From Anaerolineales bacterium (GTDB lineage: Bacteria; Chloroflexota; Anaerolineae; Anaerolineales; Villigracilaceae): a stretch of DNA of 64,000 nt. Location: positions 1 through 64,000 of the forward strand of contig JACZJB010000206.1 in the NCBI GenBank assembly GCA_014860805.1. Direction: 5' to 3'. The position numbers and the translations under genes were made by a program. The notes under the pieces were generated by a model. It ran no database searches. It was not told the DNA's origin and saw only the letters and a list, made by a program, of their open reading frames with translations. The number at the start of each line of letters is the position of its first letter. The stretch's first letter is position 1. Of this stretch, positions 27,638 to 36,536 are shown piece after piece.

Positions 27638-28041
27638 ACTCGGAAATCTTGTTGCGTTTTGTCTCTGCAATTGGTATTATATTTTTAGGCGTGGGCATGT
27701 ATTGGCTGGCGAATCAATTTTTACTGTCACGCGCAAAGAGTAGTTTAACCTCCCTGCCGAACCCACTGCCGAATATACCTGTGATCGTATATTTCACCAC
27801 GCCTGATTGCGCGCCTTGTAAGTCCGTGCAGCGCCCCGCATTGGACAAGCTGACCAGCCTGCTCGGTGAGAAATTGCATGTGGTTGAAATTGACGCCACC
27901 GAACGCCCCGACCTCGCGAAGACCTGGGGCGTGATGAGCGTGCCGACAACCTTCCTGCTCGATGCTCGGGGCGAGGCTCGTTATGTCAATAACGGCGTGG
28001 CTCGTGTTGAGAAGTTGATGGAACAGATACAAACGTTGTAA
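27634..28041 (+). CDS. Membrane-anchored thioredoxin-family protein
   Basis: N-terminal TM; VIVYFTTPDCAPCKSVQRPALDKL (CAPC); SVPTTFLLD (cis-Pro). Confidence 0.9.
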   Translation: MNSEILLRFVSAIGIIFLGVGMYWLANQFLLSRAKSSLTSLPNPLPNIPVIVYFTTPDCAPCKSVQRPALDKLTSLLGEKLHVVEIDATERPDLAKTWGVMSVPTTFLLDARGEARYVNNGVARVEKLMEQIQTL

Positions 28042-28045
28042 TCTC

Positions 28046-28197
28046 CGGTGGTTGAGTAAGGTGAGTGTTTTTCTCGCCCGTACACTTGCACCAGTACGCA
28101 AGTGCAGGTGTCGAAACCACCAGCGAATGAAAAGCTTATTATCAAGTGGTGGTCTTGATATGCCCCTTGAAGAGCACTCGGGGCTACTCGACCACCG
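28046..28197. repeat. Pair of REP-like palindromic units
   Basis: Unit A GGTGGTT...AACCACC (28047-28121) and unit B GGTGGTC...GACCACC (28148-28196), enclosed by CGGTGGTTGAGTA/TACTCGACCACCG. Confidence 0.65.
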
Positions 28198-28231
28198 TGT
28201 TATGACAAAATAAAATTTTAGGAGACTCTTC

Positions 28232-28504
28232 ATGCCCGTTTTACGAATCCCAACTCCGTTGCGTGCCTACACCAATGGACAAGCCGAAGTCACTGTCAAC
28301 GGCACAAGCATTTCTGAGGCGCTGACGGACCTCACCAACCAATACCCAACGCTCAAACCGCATTTGTTCAATGATGGCGGGGATTTGCGACCCTTCGTCA
28401 ATTTGTTCGTGGGTGAACACAACATCAAGGATTTGCAGGGTGTGAACACTCCTGTCAAAGACGGCGAGAAGATCATGTTGATCCCGTCCATTGCTGGAGG
28501 CTAA
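28232..28504 (+). CDS. MoaD/ThiS family sulfur-carrier protein (CysO-like, second paralog)
   Basis: 90 aa, ends IPSIAGG; resembles mycobacterial CysO pattern (IPTxLRxxTxGQ). Confidence 0.88.
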   Translation: MPVLRIPTPLRAYTNGQAEVTVNGTSISEALTDLTNQYPTLKPHLFNDGGDLRPFVNLFVGEHNIKDLQGVNTPVKDGEKIMLIPSIAGG

Positions 28505-29663
28505 TATTATGCTGCCTGAATTAAATCACGAAGAAATTCTGCGTTATTCGCGTCACTTGTTGATTCCCGAAGTGGGGTTGGATGGTCAGCTCAAACTGAA
28601 AAATTCGTCCGCGTTGGTTGTGGGAACTGGCGGGTTGGGGTCGCCGGTTTCCTTGTATCTGGCTGCGGCGGGGGTAGGGCGCATCGGACTCGTGGATTAT
28701 GATGTCGTCGATTCGTCCAATCTCCAACGCCAGATCATCCACGGCACATCCACGATTGGAAAGTTGAAAGTGGAAAGCGCGAAAGCCAAGCTGTTGGATT
28801 TGAATCCCGATATTCAAGTGGATGTTTACAACGAGCCGTACACGTCTGAAAATGCGATGCGCATTGCCAGGGATTATGACATCATCCTCGACGGTACGGA
28901 TAATTTTCCCACCCGTTATTTGACCAATGATGTTGCAGTTTTCCTCGGCAAGCCAAATGTGTACGCGTCCATCTTTCGTTTTGACGGGCAGGTGAGCGTG
29001 TTCTATGCCAAGGAAGGACCTTGCTATCGCTGTCTCTTCCCTGAACCGCCTCCCCCGGGACTCGTCCCTTCGTGCGCGGAAGGCGGCGTGCTTGGCGTGC
29101 TGCCCGGCACGATCGGGACGCTTCAGGCTACCGAAGCATTGAAAGTGCTCCTCGGCATTGGCGACCCGATGATCGGACGCCTGCTTTTGTATAATGCATT
29201 GGACATGTCTTTTGACTTCGTCAAGCTTAAGAAGAATCCCAAATGCCGCGTCTGCGGACCGAATGCTGATATCAAGGAATTGATCGATTACGAAGAGTTC
29301 TGCGGTGTGCCGGGTCACGATCACGGGGACGAGGGTTCAGCGGGCGCAGGCTTTGACATCACGGCTCAGGAACTTGCCGAGCGCGTAAAGACCAATCACC
29401 TCAAATTGCTGGACGTTCGTGAGCCGCACGAATTGCAGATTTCTGCACTGCCGAACGCAGTCAATATTCCGCTGGGTCAACTGGCTGGACGTTTATCCGA
29501 GCTAAACAGCGCCGATGACATGGTTGTCTTCTGCAAAGGCGGCACCCGTTCCACGCGCGCGCTGGAGTTGCTTGCCAGCGCAGGCTTTAAGAAAGTGAAG
29601 AACCTCAAAGGCGGAATCAACGCCTGGGCAAAGGATGTGGATACGAATTTGCCGGTGTATTAA
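28491..29663 (+). CDS. MoeB/ThiF-type adenylyltransferase with C-terminal rhodanese domain (MoeZ-like)
   Basis: RYSRHLLIPEVGLDGQLKLKNSSALVVGTGGLGSP; CxxC pairs; rhodanese VVFCKGGTRSTRAL. Confidence 0.93.
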   Translation: MLEANIMLPELNHEEILRYSRHLLIPEVGLDGQLKLKNSSALVVGTGGLGSPVSLYLAAAGVGRIGLVDYDVVDSSNLQRQIIHGTSTIGKLKVESAKAKLLDLNPDIQVDVYNEPYTSENAMRIARDYDIILDGTDNFPTRYLTNDVAVFLGKPNVYASIFRFDGQVSVFYAKEGPCYRCLFPEPPPPGLVPSCAEGGVLGVLPGTIGTLQATEALKVLLGIGDPMIGRLLLYNALDMSFDFVKLKKNPKCRVCGPNADIKELIDYEEFCGVPGHDHGDEGSAGAGFDITAQELAERVKTNHLKLLDVREPHELQISALPNAVNIPLGQLAGRLSELNSADDMVVFCKGGTRSTRALELLASAGFKKVKNLKGGINAWAKDVDTNLPVY

Positions 29664-29736
29664 GGCTTATAGGTGGAAGGTCGCAGGTTTAAGGTTGTTG
29701 GGGTTGTCGATAATTTGGAAAGAAGAAAAAGGAAAG

Positions 29737-29786
29737 AAAGAGCCATTTTCCATGAGAGTTGTCTTGTGGAAAATGGCTCTTTTTGA
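29737..29786. terminator. Bidirectional-type terminator
   Basis: AAAGAGCCATTTTCCA...TGGAAAATGGCTCTTT. Confidence 0.85.
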
Positions 29787-29828
29787 TGCTCTTCGGCTTA
29801 TAATTCTCTCATTGGGATATTAACTAAT

Positions 29829-30767
29829 ATGCCACGACCTCTCCGCGTTTTTCTTTGTCATGCCTCGCAAGCAAATTTAATTGCTGTTTTAGTTTTGGTT
29901 GTTTTTCTTGGCGCATGTAAAACACAGACAGTGGCCCTAACAGTAATTCCAACGGCAACGCAACTGATAATTCCAACACAAACTCCTAGTATTGGCTCGA
30001 CTATGATTTCAGATAAAGATGGGATGACTTTGCTTTACGTTCCAGCGGGAAAATTCATCATGGGGGAAAAATCTGAAGAGGCATTGGCAATATGCCAAAA
30101 TTTTCGCTCCGATTGTCAATTGAATCAGTTTATAGGCGAGGAACCGCCTCACGAAGTTAATTTGAATGCTTTCTGGATCGATCAAACCGAAGTGACCAAA
30201 GCCATGTATACCAAATGCGTGGATGCGAGCATATGCCAGCCTCCGCTATATACTCATTCCTATTACAGCCGTGCGGAATTAGACAATAATCCTGTTGGTT
30301 TTGTAGATTGGGCTATGGCGAACACATATTGTCAGTGGGCGGGGCGCCGTTTACCCACAGACGCCGAATGGGAAAAAGCCGCCAGTTGGGATGATAGGAC
30401 AAAAACAAAACGCATCTATCCTTGGGGTGATAATATTGATTGCTCTTTTGCAAATTATTACGGGAAAATCGGAGGTTGCGTCGAAGGTACGACCCCTGTT
30501 GGAAGTTATGAAATTGGCAAAAGCCCTTACGGCGCGTATGATATGGCAGGCAATGCTTGGGAATGGGTCAATGATTGGTTCAGCACGAAATATTACAGGG
30601 ATTCGCCTTTATTCAATCCTTTGGGGCCGGATACAGGTCAATATCGAGTGGTGCGCGGTGGTTCATCAGATCACGAAGGTTTCAATGTTCGAACCACGGA
30701 TCGTTATTGGAGTGTACCGTCGACTTTCGGCTATAACCTTGGTTTTCGTTGTGCCAGTTCACCATAG
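29829..30767 (+). CDS. Formylglycine-generating enzyme/SUMF1-family lipoprotein
   Basis: Lipobox FLGACKT; FIMGE, VTKAMY, WAGRRLPTDAEWEKAA, YDMAGNAWEWVNDW, VVRGGS. Confidence 0.92.
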   Translation: MPRPLRVFLCHASQANLIAVLVLVVFLGACKTQTVALTVIPTATQLIIPTQTPSIGSTMISDKDGMTLLYVPAGKFIMGEKSEEALAICQNFRSDCQLNQFIGEEPPHEVNLNAFWIDQTEVTKAMYTKCVDASICQPPLYTHSYYSRAELDNNPVGFVDWAMANTYCQWAGRRLPTDAEWEKAASWDDRTKTKRIYPWGDNIDCSFANYYGKIGGCVEGTTPVGSYEIGKSPYGAYDMAGNAWEWVNDWFSTKYYRDSPLFNPLGPDTGQYRVVRGGSSDHEGFNVRTTDRYWSVPSTFGYNLGFRCASSP

Positions 30768-30794
30768 TTTTAAAATACTGGCTCCTCAATTTAC

Positions 30795-30846
30795 GACCTC
30801 CGAGTTCTTCACCCCTAGGGTGTGCTTTGCAAAGAACTCGGAGGTC
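30795..30846. repeat. 15-bp perfect inverted repeat between SUMF1-family gene and CBS gene
   Basis: GACCTCCGAGTTCTT / AAGAACTCGGAGGTC with nested CACCC-cta-GGGTG. Confidence 0.85.
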
Positions 30847-30886
30847 TGCTCTTTACGGTAAAATACCCTCCAACCAAGGAGAGAGA

Positions 30887-32299
30887 ATGACAGGATTACC
30901 CGAATCAAAAGAGAGACGAGTCTTTAATAATGTGCTTGGCGCGATGGGGAATACGCCGCTGGTCCGGTTGGAACGAATAGGGAAAGATTTGCCCGTCCCA
31001 TTGTATGCGAAATTGGAATTCATGAATCCCGGCGGTTCGGTCAAGGATCGAGTCGGGGCAAATATTATCGAGCAGGCCGAGAAGAGGGGTGAGATCAAGC
31101 CCGGTGGCACCATTGTCGAAGCGACTTCTGGAAATACGGGCGTCGGTCTCGCGATTGCGGCGGCGTTGAAGGGTTACAAAACCATCTTCGTCATGCCTGA
31201 CAAGATGAGCAACGAAAAGATTTTATTGCTGCGTGCCTATGGCGCGAAAGTCGTCATCACTCCTACCGCCGTTGGACCCGACGATCCGCGCTCTTATTAT
31301 GAAGTCGCCAAGAAGTTTGCGCGTGAAACTCCGAACGCAATTTTGGCAAATCAATATCACAATCCCGATAACCCAAAGACTCATGAGATCAGCACAGGCC
31401 CCGAGTTGTGGGAGCAGACAGAAGGCAAATTGACCGATGTCATCATCGGCATTGGCACAGGCGGAACCATCAGCGGGGTGGGGCGCTATCTTAAATCCAA
31501 GAATCCGGACATTCAGATCGTCGGTGTGGATATCGAAGGTTCGATTCTCACTGAAATTTGGCAGAACAAAGGCAAGATTCCACCGGGCGCTTATCCCAAG
31601 ACCTATAAAGTGGAAGGCATCGGTGAAGACTTTTTGCCCTCCGCCATGGACATCACCGTGGTGGATGCCATTGAACGCGCGGGTGACCGCGAGTCATTTT
31701 TGTGGGCGCGTCAACTGGTTCGGCAGGAGGGAATTTTCGCGGGCGGTTCGTCCGGCTCCGCGATTGCGGGCGCTCTCAAATATTGCCGCAAGCTTCCTGC
31801 GGAACGCATCCCTGTGGTGATTCTTCCCGATTCGGGATCTCGTTATCTTTCGAAATTCTATGATGACAAGTGGATGCGCGAATTCGGTTTTCTCTCGATG
31901 GAATTCGGAGAAACGGCTCTGGGCGACCTGTTGATTGCGAAGCCAAACAAGGCATTGATCACGGCGACGATTGGGGATTCGATCCGCAAAGTGGTGTCAG
32001 TGATGCACCAAAATGCAGTATCCCAGATGCCAGTTGTCGGCGCGGATGGATCGCTTGCGGGTCTCATCGAAGAAGTGGACCTGCTCAATCACATGCTTGA
32101 AAAGCACGAGCACAATAATGATGAAAAGATCGACGATCTCGTGCAAAATGCCGGGGCAGTCTTCCCGCCTGAAACCCCGCTGGAAGAGGCTATGCCGTCC
32201 CTTACGGCGGGTTATGCCCTCATTGTTGTGGAAAACAGCAAACCGATCGGCATCCTCACCAAGATCGACGTGCTGGATTATGTAGCTGGAAAGATATAG
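30887..32299 (+). CDS. Cystathionine beta-synthase / cysteine synthase with C-terminal CBS pair
   Basis: GNTPLVRLERIG, GGSVKDRVGANII, EATSGNTGVGLAIAAA; two CBS domains; start taken as MTGLPES after AAGGAGAGAG. Confidence 0.92.
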   Translation: MTGLPESKERRVFNNVLGAMGNTPLVRLERIGKDLPVPLYAKLEFMNPGGSVKDRVGANIIEQAEKRGEIKPGGTIVEATSGNTGVGLAIAAALKGYKTIFVMPDKMSNEKILLLRAYGAKVVITPTAVGPDDPRSYYEVAKKFARETPNAILANQYHNPDNPKTHEISTGPELWEQTEGKLTDVIIGIGTGGTISGVGRYLKSKNPDIQIVGVDIEGSILTEIWQNKGKIPPGAYPKTYKVEGIGEDFLPSAMDITVVDAIERAGDRESFLWARQLVRQEGIFAGGSSGSAIAGALKYCRKLPAERIPVVILPDSGSRYLSKFYDDKWMREFGFLSMEFGETALGDLLIAKPNKALITATIGDSIRKVVSVMHQNAVSQMPVVGADGSLAGLIEEVDLLNHMLEKHEHNNDEKIDDLVQNAGAVFPPETPLEEAMPSLTAGYALIVVENSKPIGILTKIDVLDYVAGKI

Positions 32300-32307
32300 A
32301 CCCGAAC

Positions 32308-32340
32308 TCGCCCTGATCGAAAAGTCAGGGCGAAATTTTA
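32308..32340. terminator. Terminator after CBS gene
   Basis: TCGCCCTGA-tcgaaaag-TCAGGGCGA followed by AATTTTA. Confidence 0.75.
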
Positions 32341-32350
32341 TTTTCGGGAC

Positions 32351-32379
32351 TTGAAACAGAACAAATGTTCTGATATAAT
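32351..32379 (+). promoter_or_regulatory. Promoter with LexA-like (GAACN4GTTC) palindrome as its spacer
   Basis: TTGAAA-CAGAACAAATGTTCTGa-TATAAT; N17 spacer consists of the palindrome plus one base. Confidence 0.65.
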
Positions 32380-32417
32380 ATTTCTACTGGATCGGCGCGT
32401 GCCGTTCAACTTTAAAA

Positions 32418-32840
32418 TTGGAGGCTGAAATGGATTTTAGTTCAATTAATTGGCTAGCGGTTGTGGTTTGCGTTGTGGTGAGTATGATCAGCGGGTCGAT
32501 CTGGTACAACCCGAAGACGTTCTTCCCAATGTGGTGGAAGGTCGTTGGAGCAGGCAGGGAACAGCCCGGCATGGAAAATATGGGTATGACATGGGGTCTG
32601 ACAGTGCTTTCCTCATTCGTTCAGGCAGTTGCCATGGCGTTGATGGTCAACTTCATGGGCGGCGTAGACGCAGCTTCCGGCGCCCGGATTGGATTTATGC
32701 TTTGGCTTGGTTTTGTTGCCCCCACGTATCTGGTCAATAAACTTTTTGCAGGTCACGGGTTGAAGATCTGGGCAATTGAAATTGGCAACCACCTTGTCAA
32801 CTTCCTCTTGTTCGGTGCCATTCTTGGCGCATGGCATTAA
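32418..32840 (+). CDS. DUF1761-like membrane protein
   Basis: INWLAVVVCVVVSMISGSIWYNPKTFFPMWW. Confidence 0.85.
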   Translation: MEAEMDFSSINWLAVVVCVVVSMISGSIWYNPKTFFPMWWKVVGAGREQPGMENMGMTWGLTVLSSFVQAVAMALMVNFMGGVDAASGARIGFMLWLGFVAPTYLVNKLFAGHGLKIWAIEIGNHLVNFLLFGAILGAWH

Positions 32841-32858
32841 TAATCAACTTTTGCAAGT

Positions 32859-32894
32859 AAAATAAGTGGACGGCATACGCCGTCCACTTATTTT
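32859..32894. terminator. Terminator after DUF1761 gene
   Basis: AAAATAAGTGGACGGC-atac-GCCGTCCACTTATTTT. Confidence 0.85.
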
Positions 32895-32908
32895 TTAACA
32901 GGAGCGCA

Positions 32909-33364
32909 ATGATCCGTTTGTATCGTGAAGACGATTTTGAAGCTGTAACTGCCTTTTGGTTTAGAGCCATGCACACCGCCATGCCCGATCTGATGAAACG
33001 CATGGGCTTTGAGTTGGAAGGCGCGCGCGAATATTTTCGGAATGCAGTCGTTCCCGACAATCAAATTTGGGTGTACGAACGGGATAATGTCCCGATCGGT
33101 TTTCTCGCGATCCAGGGCGATTTTATTGACCGTCTGTATGTGGACCCGGATTATCACCGTCAAGGTGTTGGGCAGGCGTTGCTCATGAAAGCCCGCGAAC
33201 TTTTACCGAAACATATCTGGCTTTATACACATGTTGTCAATAAAATGGCGCGCGCCTTTTATGAAAAGAACGGTTTTGTAGCTGAAAAATTTGGCGTCAG
33301 CCCGGCGCCCGAGTCCGAACCTGATGTCGAATATCACTGGCGGGCGAATCCCACTCACAAATAA
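32909..33364 (+). CDS. GNAT family N-acetyltransferase
   Basis: LYVDPDYHRQGVGQALLMKAREL; FYEKNGF. Confidence 0.92.
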   Translation: MIRLYREDDFEAVTAFWFRAMHTAMPDLMKRMGFELEGAREYFRNAVVPDNQIWVYERDNVPIGFLAIQGDFIDRLYVDPDYHRQGVGQALLMKARELLPKHIWLYTHVVNKMARAFYEKNGFVAEKFGVSPAPESEPDVEYHWRANPTHK

Positions 33365-33366
33365 TC

Positions 33367-34473
33367 ATGCGTCCCACTTATCTTGAAGTCAATCTCGAAC
33401 AGCTAAAGAAAAACCTTGAAGCCATCCGCGCGCATGTTGGGAAAGCAAAGATCATGCCGATGGTCAAAGCCAATGCCTACGGCCACGGCATCGAAGGCGT
33501 GGCTCCGTTCATCGAACCCTACGTGGATTATCTTGGCGTTGCGCTTGTTGAAGAAGCGATTCAATTGCGCATGCTTGGGATCAAGAAGCCGATCCTCGTT
33601 GCAGGCGGCACGTTGATCGAACAATTGCCTTTATTTTTTGAGCACGATTTAATTCTCACCGCCTCTTCGCTTGACCTGTTAACTGCTGCTGAACAATTGG
33701 GAGAATCTACCCGGCAGAGACTCAAAGTCCATTTGAAAATTGACACAGGCATGGAGCGGGTGGGGGTCCATGAATATGAAGCGGAAAAGTTCATCAAAAC
33801 ATCGCTTGCGTGTAGTCACTTAGGTGTAGAGGGGATTTATACTCATCTTGCTAATTCCGAGCAAACAAATGCAAGTGTGACACCCGCGTCTCTTCAACTT
33901 GAACGCTTTCAGGAAGTATTGCATTTCTACGAAAAGAACAGCCTGCCCATGCCCATGCGGCATGTCTGCAATTCGGGTGGAATTCTGAATCTGCCAGAAG
34001 CGCATCTGGATATGGTGCGCCCCGGCGTTTTATTTTATGGCGTTTATCCCGGACGGGATATTCAGACGAAGATCGATGTGAAACCTGCGCTCACTTGGAA
34101 ATCGAAGGTGGCGTACAGCAAGGTCACACTGCCGGGGCGAAGCGTCAGTTATGGGTCGTTGTGGCAGGCTGGGGCGCAGACAAGAATCGTCACTGTCCCG
34201 TGCGGCTATGCGGATGGATATTTTCGCAGAATGACAAATCAAGCGCGGGTCGTCATCAACGGGAAGTCGTATCCACAGGTTGGGCGCATCTGTATGGATC
34301 AATTCATGGTGAGTGTGGGCGATGACGATGTGAAGGTGGGGAGTGAGGTCACTTTGTTGGGCGGTGGAATCACTGCTGAAGAGCTTGCCGACTGGACGGG
34401 CACGAACGAGTATGAGGTGATGACGAATATTAGCGCGCGTGTGCCAAGGGTTTATATCGGTGCGGTACAATAG
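33367..34473 (+). CDS. alr: Alanine racemase
   Basis: PMVKANAYGHGIEGVAP PLP-Lys motif; RPGVLFYGVYP; GRICMDQFMVSVG. Confidence 0.95.
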   Translation: MRPTYLEVNLEQLKKNLEAIRAHVGKAKIMPMVKANAYGHGIEGVAPFIEPYVDYLGVALVEEAIQLRMLGIKKPILVAGGTLIEQLPLFFEHDLILTASSLDLLTAAEQLGESTRQRLKVHLKIDTGMERVGVHEYEAEKFIKTSLACSHLGVEGIYTHLANSEQTNASVTPASLQLERFQEVLHFYEKNSLPMPMRHVCNSGGILNLPEAHLDMVRPGVLFYGVYPGRDIQTKIDVKPALTWKSKVAYSKVTLPGRSVSYGSLWQAGAQTRIVTVPCGYADGYFRRMTNQARVVINGKSYPQVGRICMDQFMVSVGDDDVKVGSEVTLLGGGITAEELADWTGTNEYEVMTNISARVPRVYIGAVQ

Positions 34474-34495
34474 GCGCACAATTTTGAGACGAGGT

Positions 34496-35059
34496 GTGAA
34501 GTTGAATTCGAGAGTTAAAGATTATTTAATCTTATTTGGTGTGGCGGGTGTGGTGGTTGCGCTTGATCAATGGACAAAGTGGCTGGTGCGCGAGAATATC
34601 GAGTTTGGCGGCATGTGGCTGCCCGAGTCAATGATGTGGCTTAGCCCGTATGCGCGCATTGTGCATTGGTATAACAGCGGCGCGGCGTTTGGTATGTTCC
34701 AGAACGGAAATCTTATTTTTACAATCCTGGCTTTTATTGTGATCGGCGCCATTATTTATTATTTCCCGCATGTGGAGAACGAAGATTGGACATTAAAGAT
34801 CGCAATGGGGTTGCAGCTGGCAGGCGCAAGCGGCAACCTGATTGACCGTTTGATGATGGGCAAGGTGACGGATTTTATTTCCATTGGAGTATTCCCTGTT
34901 TTCAATGTTGCAGATGCTTCCATCTCAATAGGCGTGGCTGTTCTTTTGCTGGGAGTATGGTTCAAGGAGAGACAGGAAAAGATCGCGAAGGCTATGGAAG
35001 AAGTTGTTGAAAAACCAGGTCAGGCTGAAGTCTCGACTCGTTCTGCAGAAGAAAGTTAG
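34496..35059 (+). CDS. lspA: Signal peptidase II, copy 1
   Basis: LDQWTKWLVREN, NSGAAFGMFQ, GNLIDRL, FNVADASI; GTG start after GACGAG. Confidence 0.93.
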   Translation: MKLNSRVKDYLILFGVAGVVVALDQWTKWLVRENIEFGGMWLPESMMWLSPYARIVHWYNSGAAFGMFQNGNLIFTILAFIVIGAIIYYFPHVENEDWTLKIAMGLQLAGASGNLIDRLMMGKVTDFISIGVFPVFNVADASISIGVAVLLLGVWFKERQEKIAKAMEEVVEKPGQAEVSTRSAEES

Positions 35060-35067
35060 CCTGCGAA

Positions 35068-35613
35068 ATGGATGAGAAACCCACGCTTTTGGCAGAACAA
35101 ATTACCACTCGAAAAAAATATTCCGTTTTGCTGGTTGCTGTAACATTGATTGTTGCTTTTGACCAATGCACAAAATGGCTGGTGCGCGAGAATATTCCAA
35201 TTAATACATCCTGGCTGCCTGATTCATTAAACTGGCTTTCTCCGTATGCCAGAATCACATATATCCAGAATAGCGGGTCATCTTTTGGGATGTTTCAGAA
35301 CGCCAAGGTCTTTTTGGCGGTTCTGGCTGTGTTGATCATCCTCGGCGCCATTTACTATGTGGTGACCATGGATTTCGTCGACGATTGGACGATGGCGGCT
35401 GCAGGTCTTTATATTGGCGGGGCGATCGGGAATTTAATAGACCGTCTGTCCATCGGCAGTGTAACGGACTTTGTTTCCGTGGGGACATTTTATATTTTCA
35501 ATGTGGCTGATGCCAGTATCAACGTCAGCGTGGCAATGTTAATTTTGATCGTGTTTATCCATGAAAGAAGAAAACCTACTATGTCAACACCAACTGAAGG
35601 GGAGATATCATGA
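35068..35613 (+). CDS. lspA: Signal peptidase II, copy 2 (tandem paralog)
   Basis: FDQCTKWLVREN, NSGSSFGMFQ, GNLIDRL, FNVADASI. Confidence 0.92.
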   Translation: MDEKPTLLAEQITTRKKYSVLLVAVTLIVAFDQCTKWLVRENIPINTSWLPDSLNWLSPYARITYIQNSGSSFGMFQNAKVFLAVLAVLIILGAIYYVVTMDFVDDWTMAAAGLYIGGAIGNLIDRLSIGSVTDFVSVGTFYIFNVADASINVSVAMLILIVFIHERRKPTMSTPTEGEIS

Positions 35614-36536
35614 GCGAACGAGTGGAAAAGTTTAAGTATGAGGATAAAAAGGCTGGCCGCCTTGATAAGTTCCTTGTGATGTGCCTGCCCGAGTTTTCGC
35701 GGGCGCGTTTGCAGGGATTGATCGAGGATGGTTTTGTTTCGATCAATGGCGTCCCTGCAAAAAAATCAGGGCAATCCCTGGATAACGGCTATGAAGTGGA
35801 AGTGCGTATTCCACCGCCTGTCCCAAGTGGACTGGTAGGCGAGAATATCCCGCTGGATATCGTTTTTGAGAATGATGACTTGATTGTGGTTAACAAGCCT
35901 GCGGGTATGGTCGTTCATCCTGCTGCTGGACATGCCTCGGGAACTTTGGTTAATGCTGTTTTGGGATATGACCCTGATATGGAAGGCATTGGTGGAGAGG
36001 AACGCCCCGGACTTGTGCATCGGCTGGATAAGGAAACTTCAGGATTGATCGTGCTGGCAAAAAACGAGCGCGCGCATAATTGGCTGCAAGACCAATTCCG
36101 CTTGAGAAAAGTGGAGAAGACCTATCTTGCCCTGGTAGATGGAAAACCGCCCACACCCGCAGGCCGCGTGGAGGCATCCATTGGGCGAGATCCAAAGGCG
36201 CGTAAAAAAATGGCAATTGTGCCAGCAGGCAAAGGGCGCGAATCCGTTAGCGAATATAAAACGCTGGAAAGCTTTAAAAACCATACCCTGTTGGAGTTTC
36301 GCCCGCATACCGGGCGCACACATCAAATTCGTTTGCACTGTCAGTTTTTGGGATGCCCGATCGTGGGCGATTCAGTGTATGGGAAGCGCACGGTAACGGC
36401 TGAGATCAACAGACATTTTCTTCATGCCTGCCGTTTGAAAATCCTATTGCCAAATGAAAAGCAGCCCAGAACCTTTGAAGCTGAATTGCCAGTTGAACTG
36501 AAAACTGTTTTGGAGGAAGTGAAGAGATATGAATAG
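35610..36536 (+). CDS. RluA family 23S rRNA pseudouridine synthase
   Basis: [45 protein letters not shown]. Confidence 0.94.
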   Translation: MSERVEKFKYEDKKAGRLDKFLVMCLPEFSRARLQGLIEDGFVSINGVPAKKSGQSLDNGYEVEVRIPPPVPSGLVGENIPLDIVFENDDLIVVNKPAGMVVHPAAGHASGTLVNAVLGYDPDMEGIGGEERPGLVHRLDKETSGLIVLAKNERAHNWLQDQFRLRKVEKTYLALVDGKPPTPAGRVEASIGRDPKARKKMAIVPAGKGRESVSEYKTLESFKNHTLLEFRPHTGRTHQIRLHCQFLGCPIVGDSVYGKRTVTAEINRHFLHACRLKILLPNEKQPRTFEAELPVELKTVLEEVKRYE

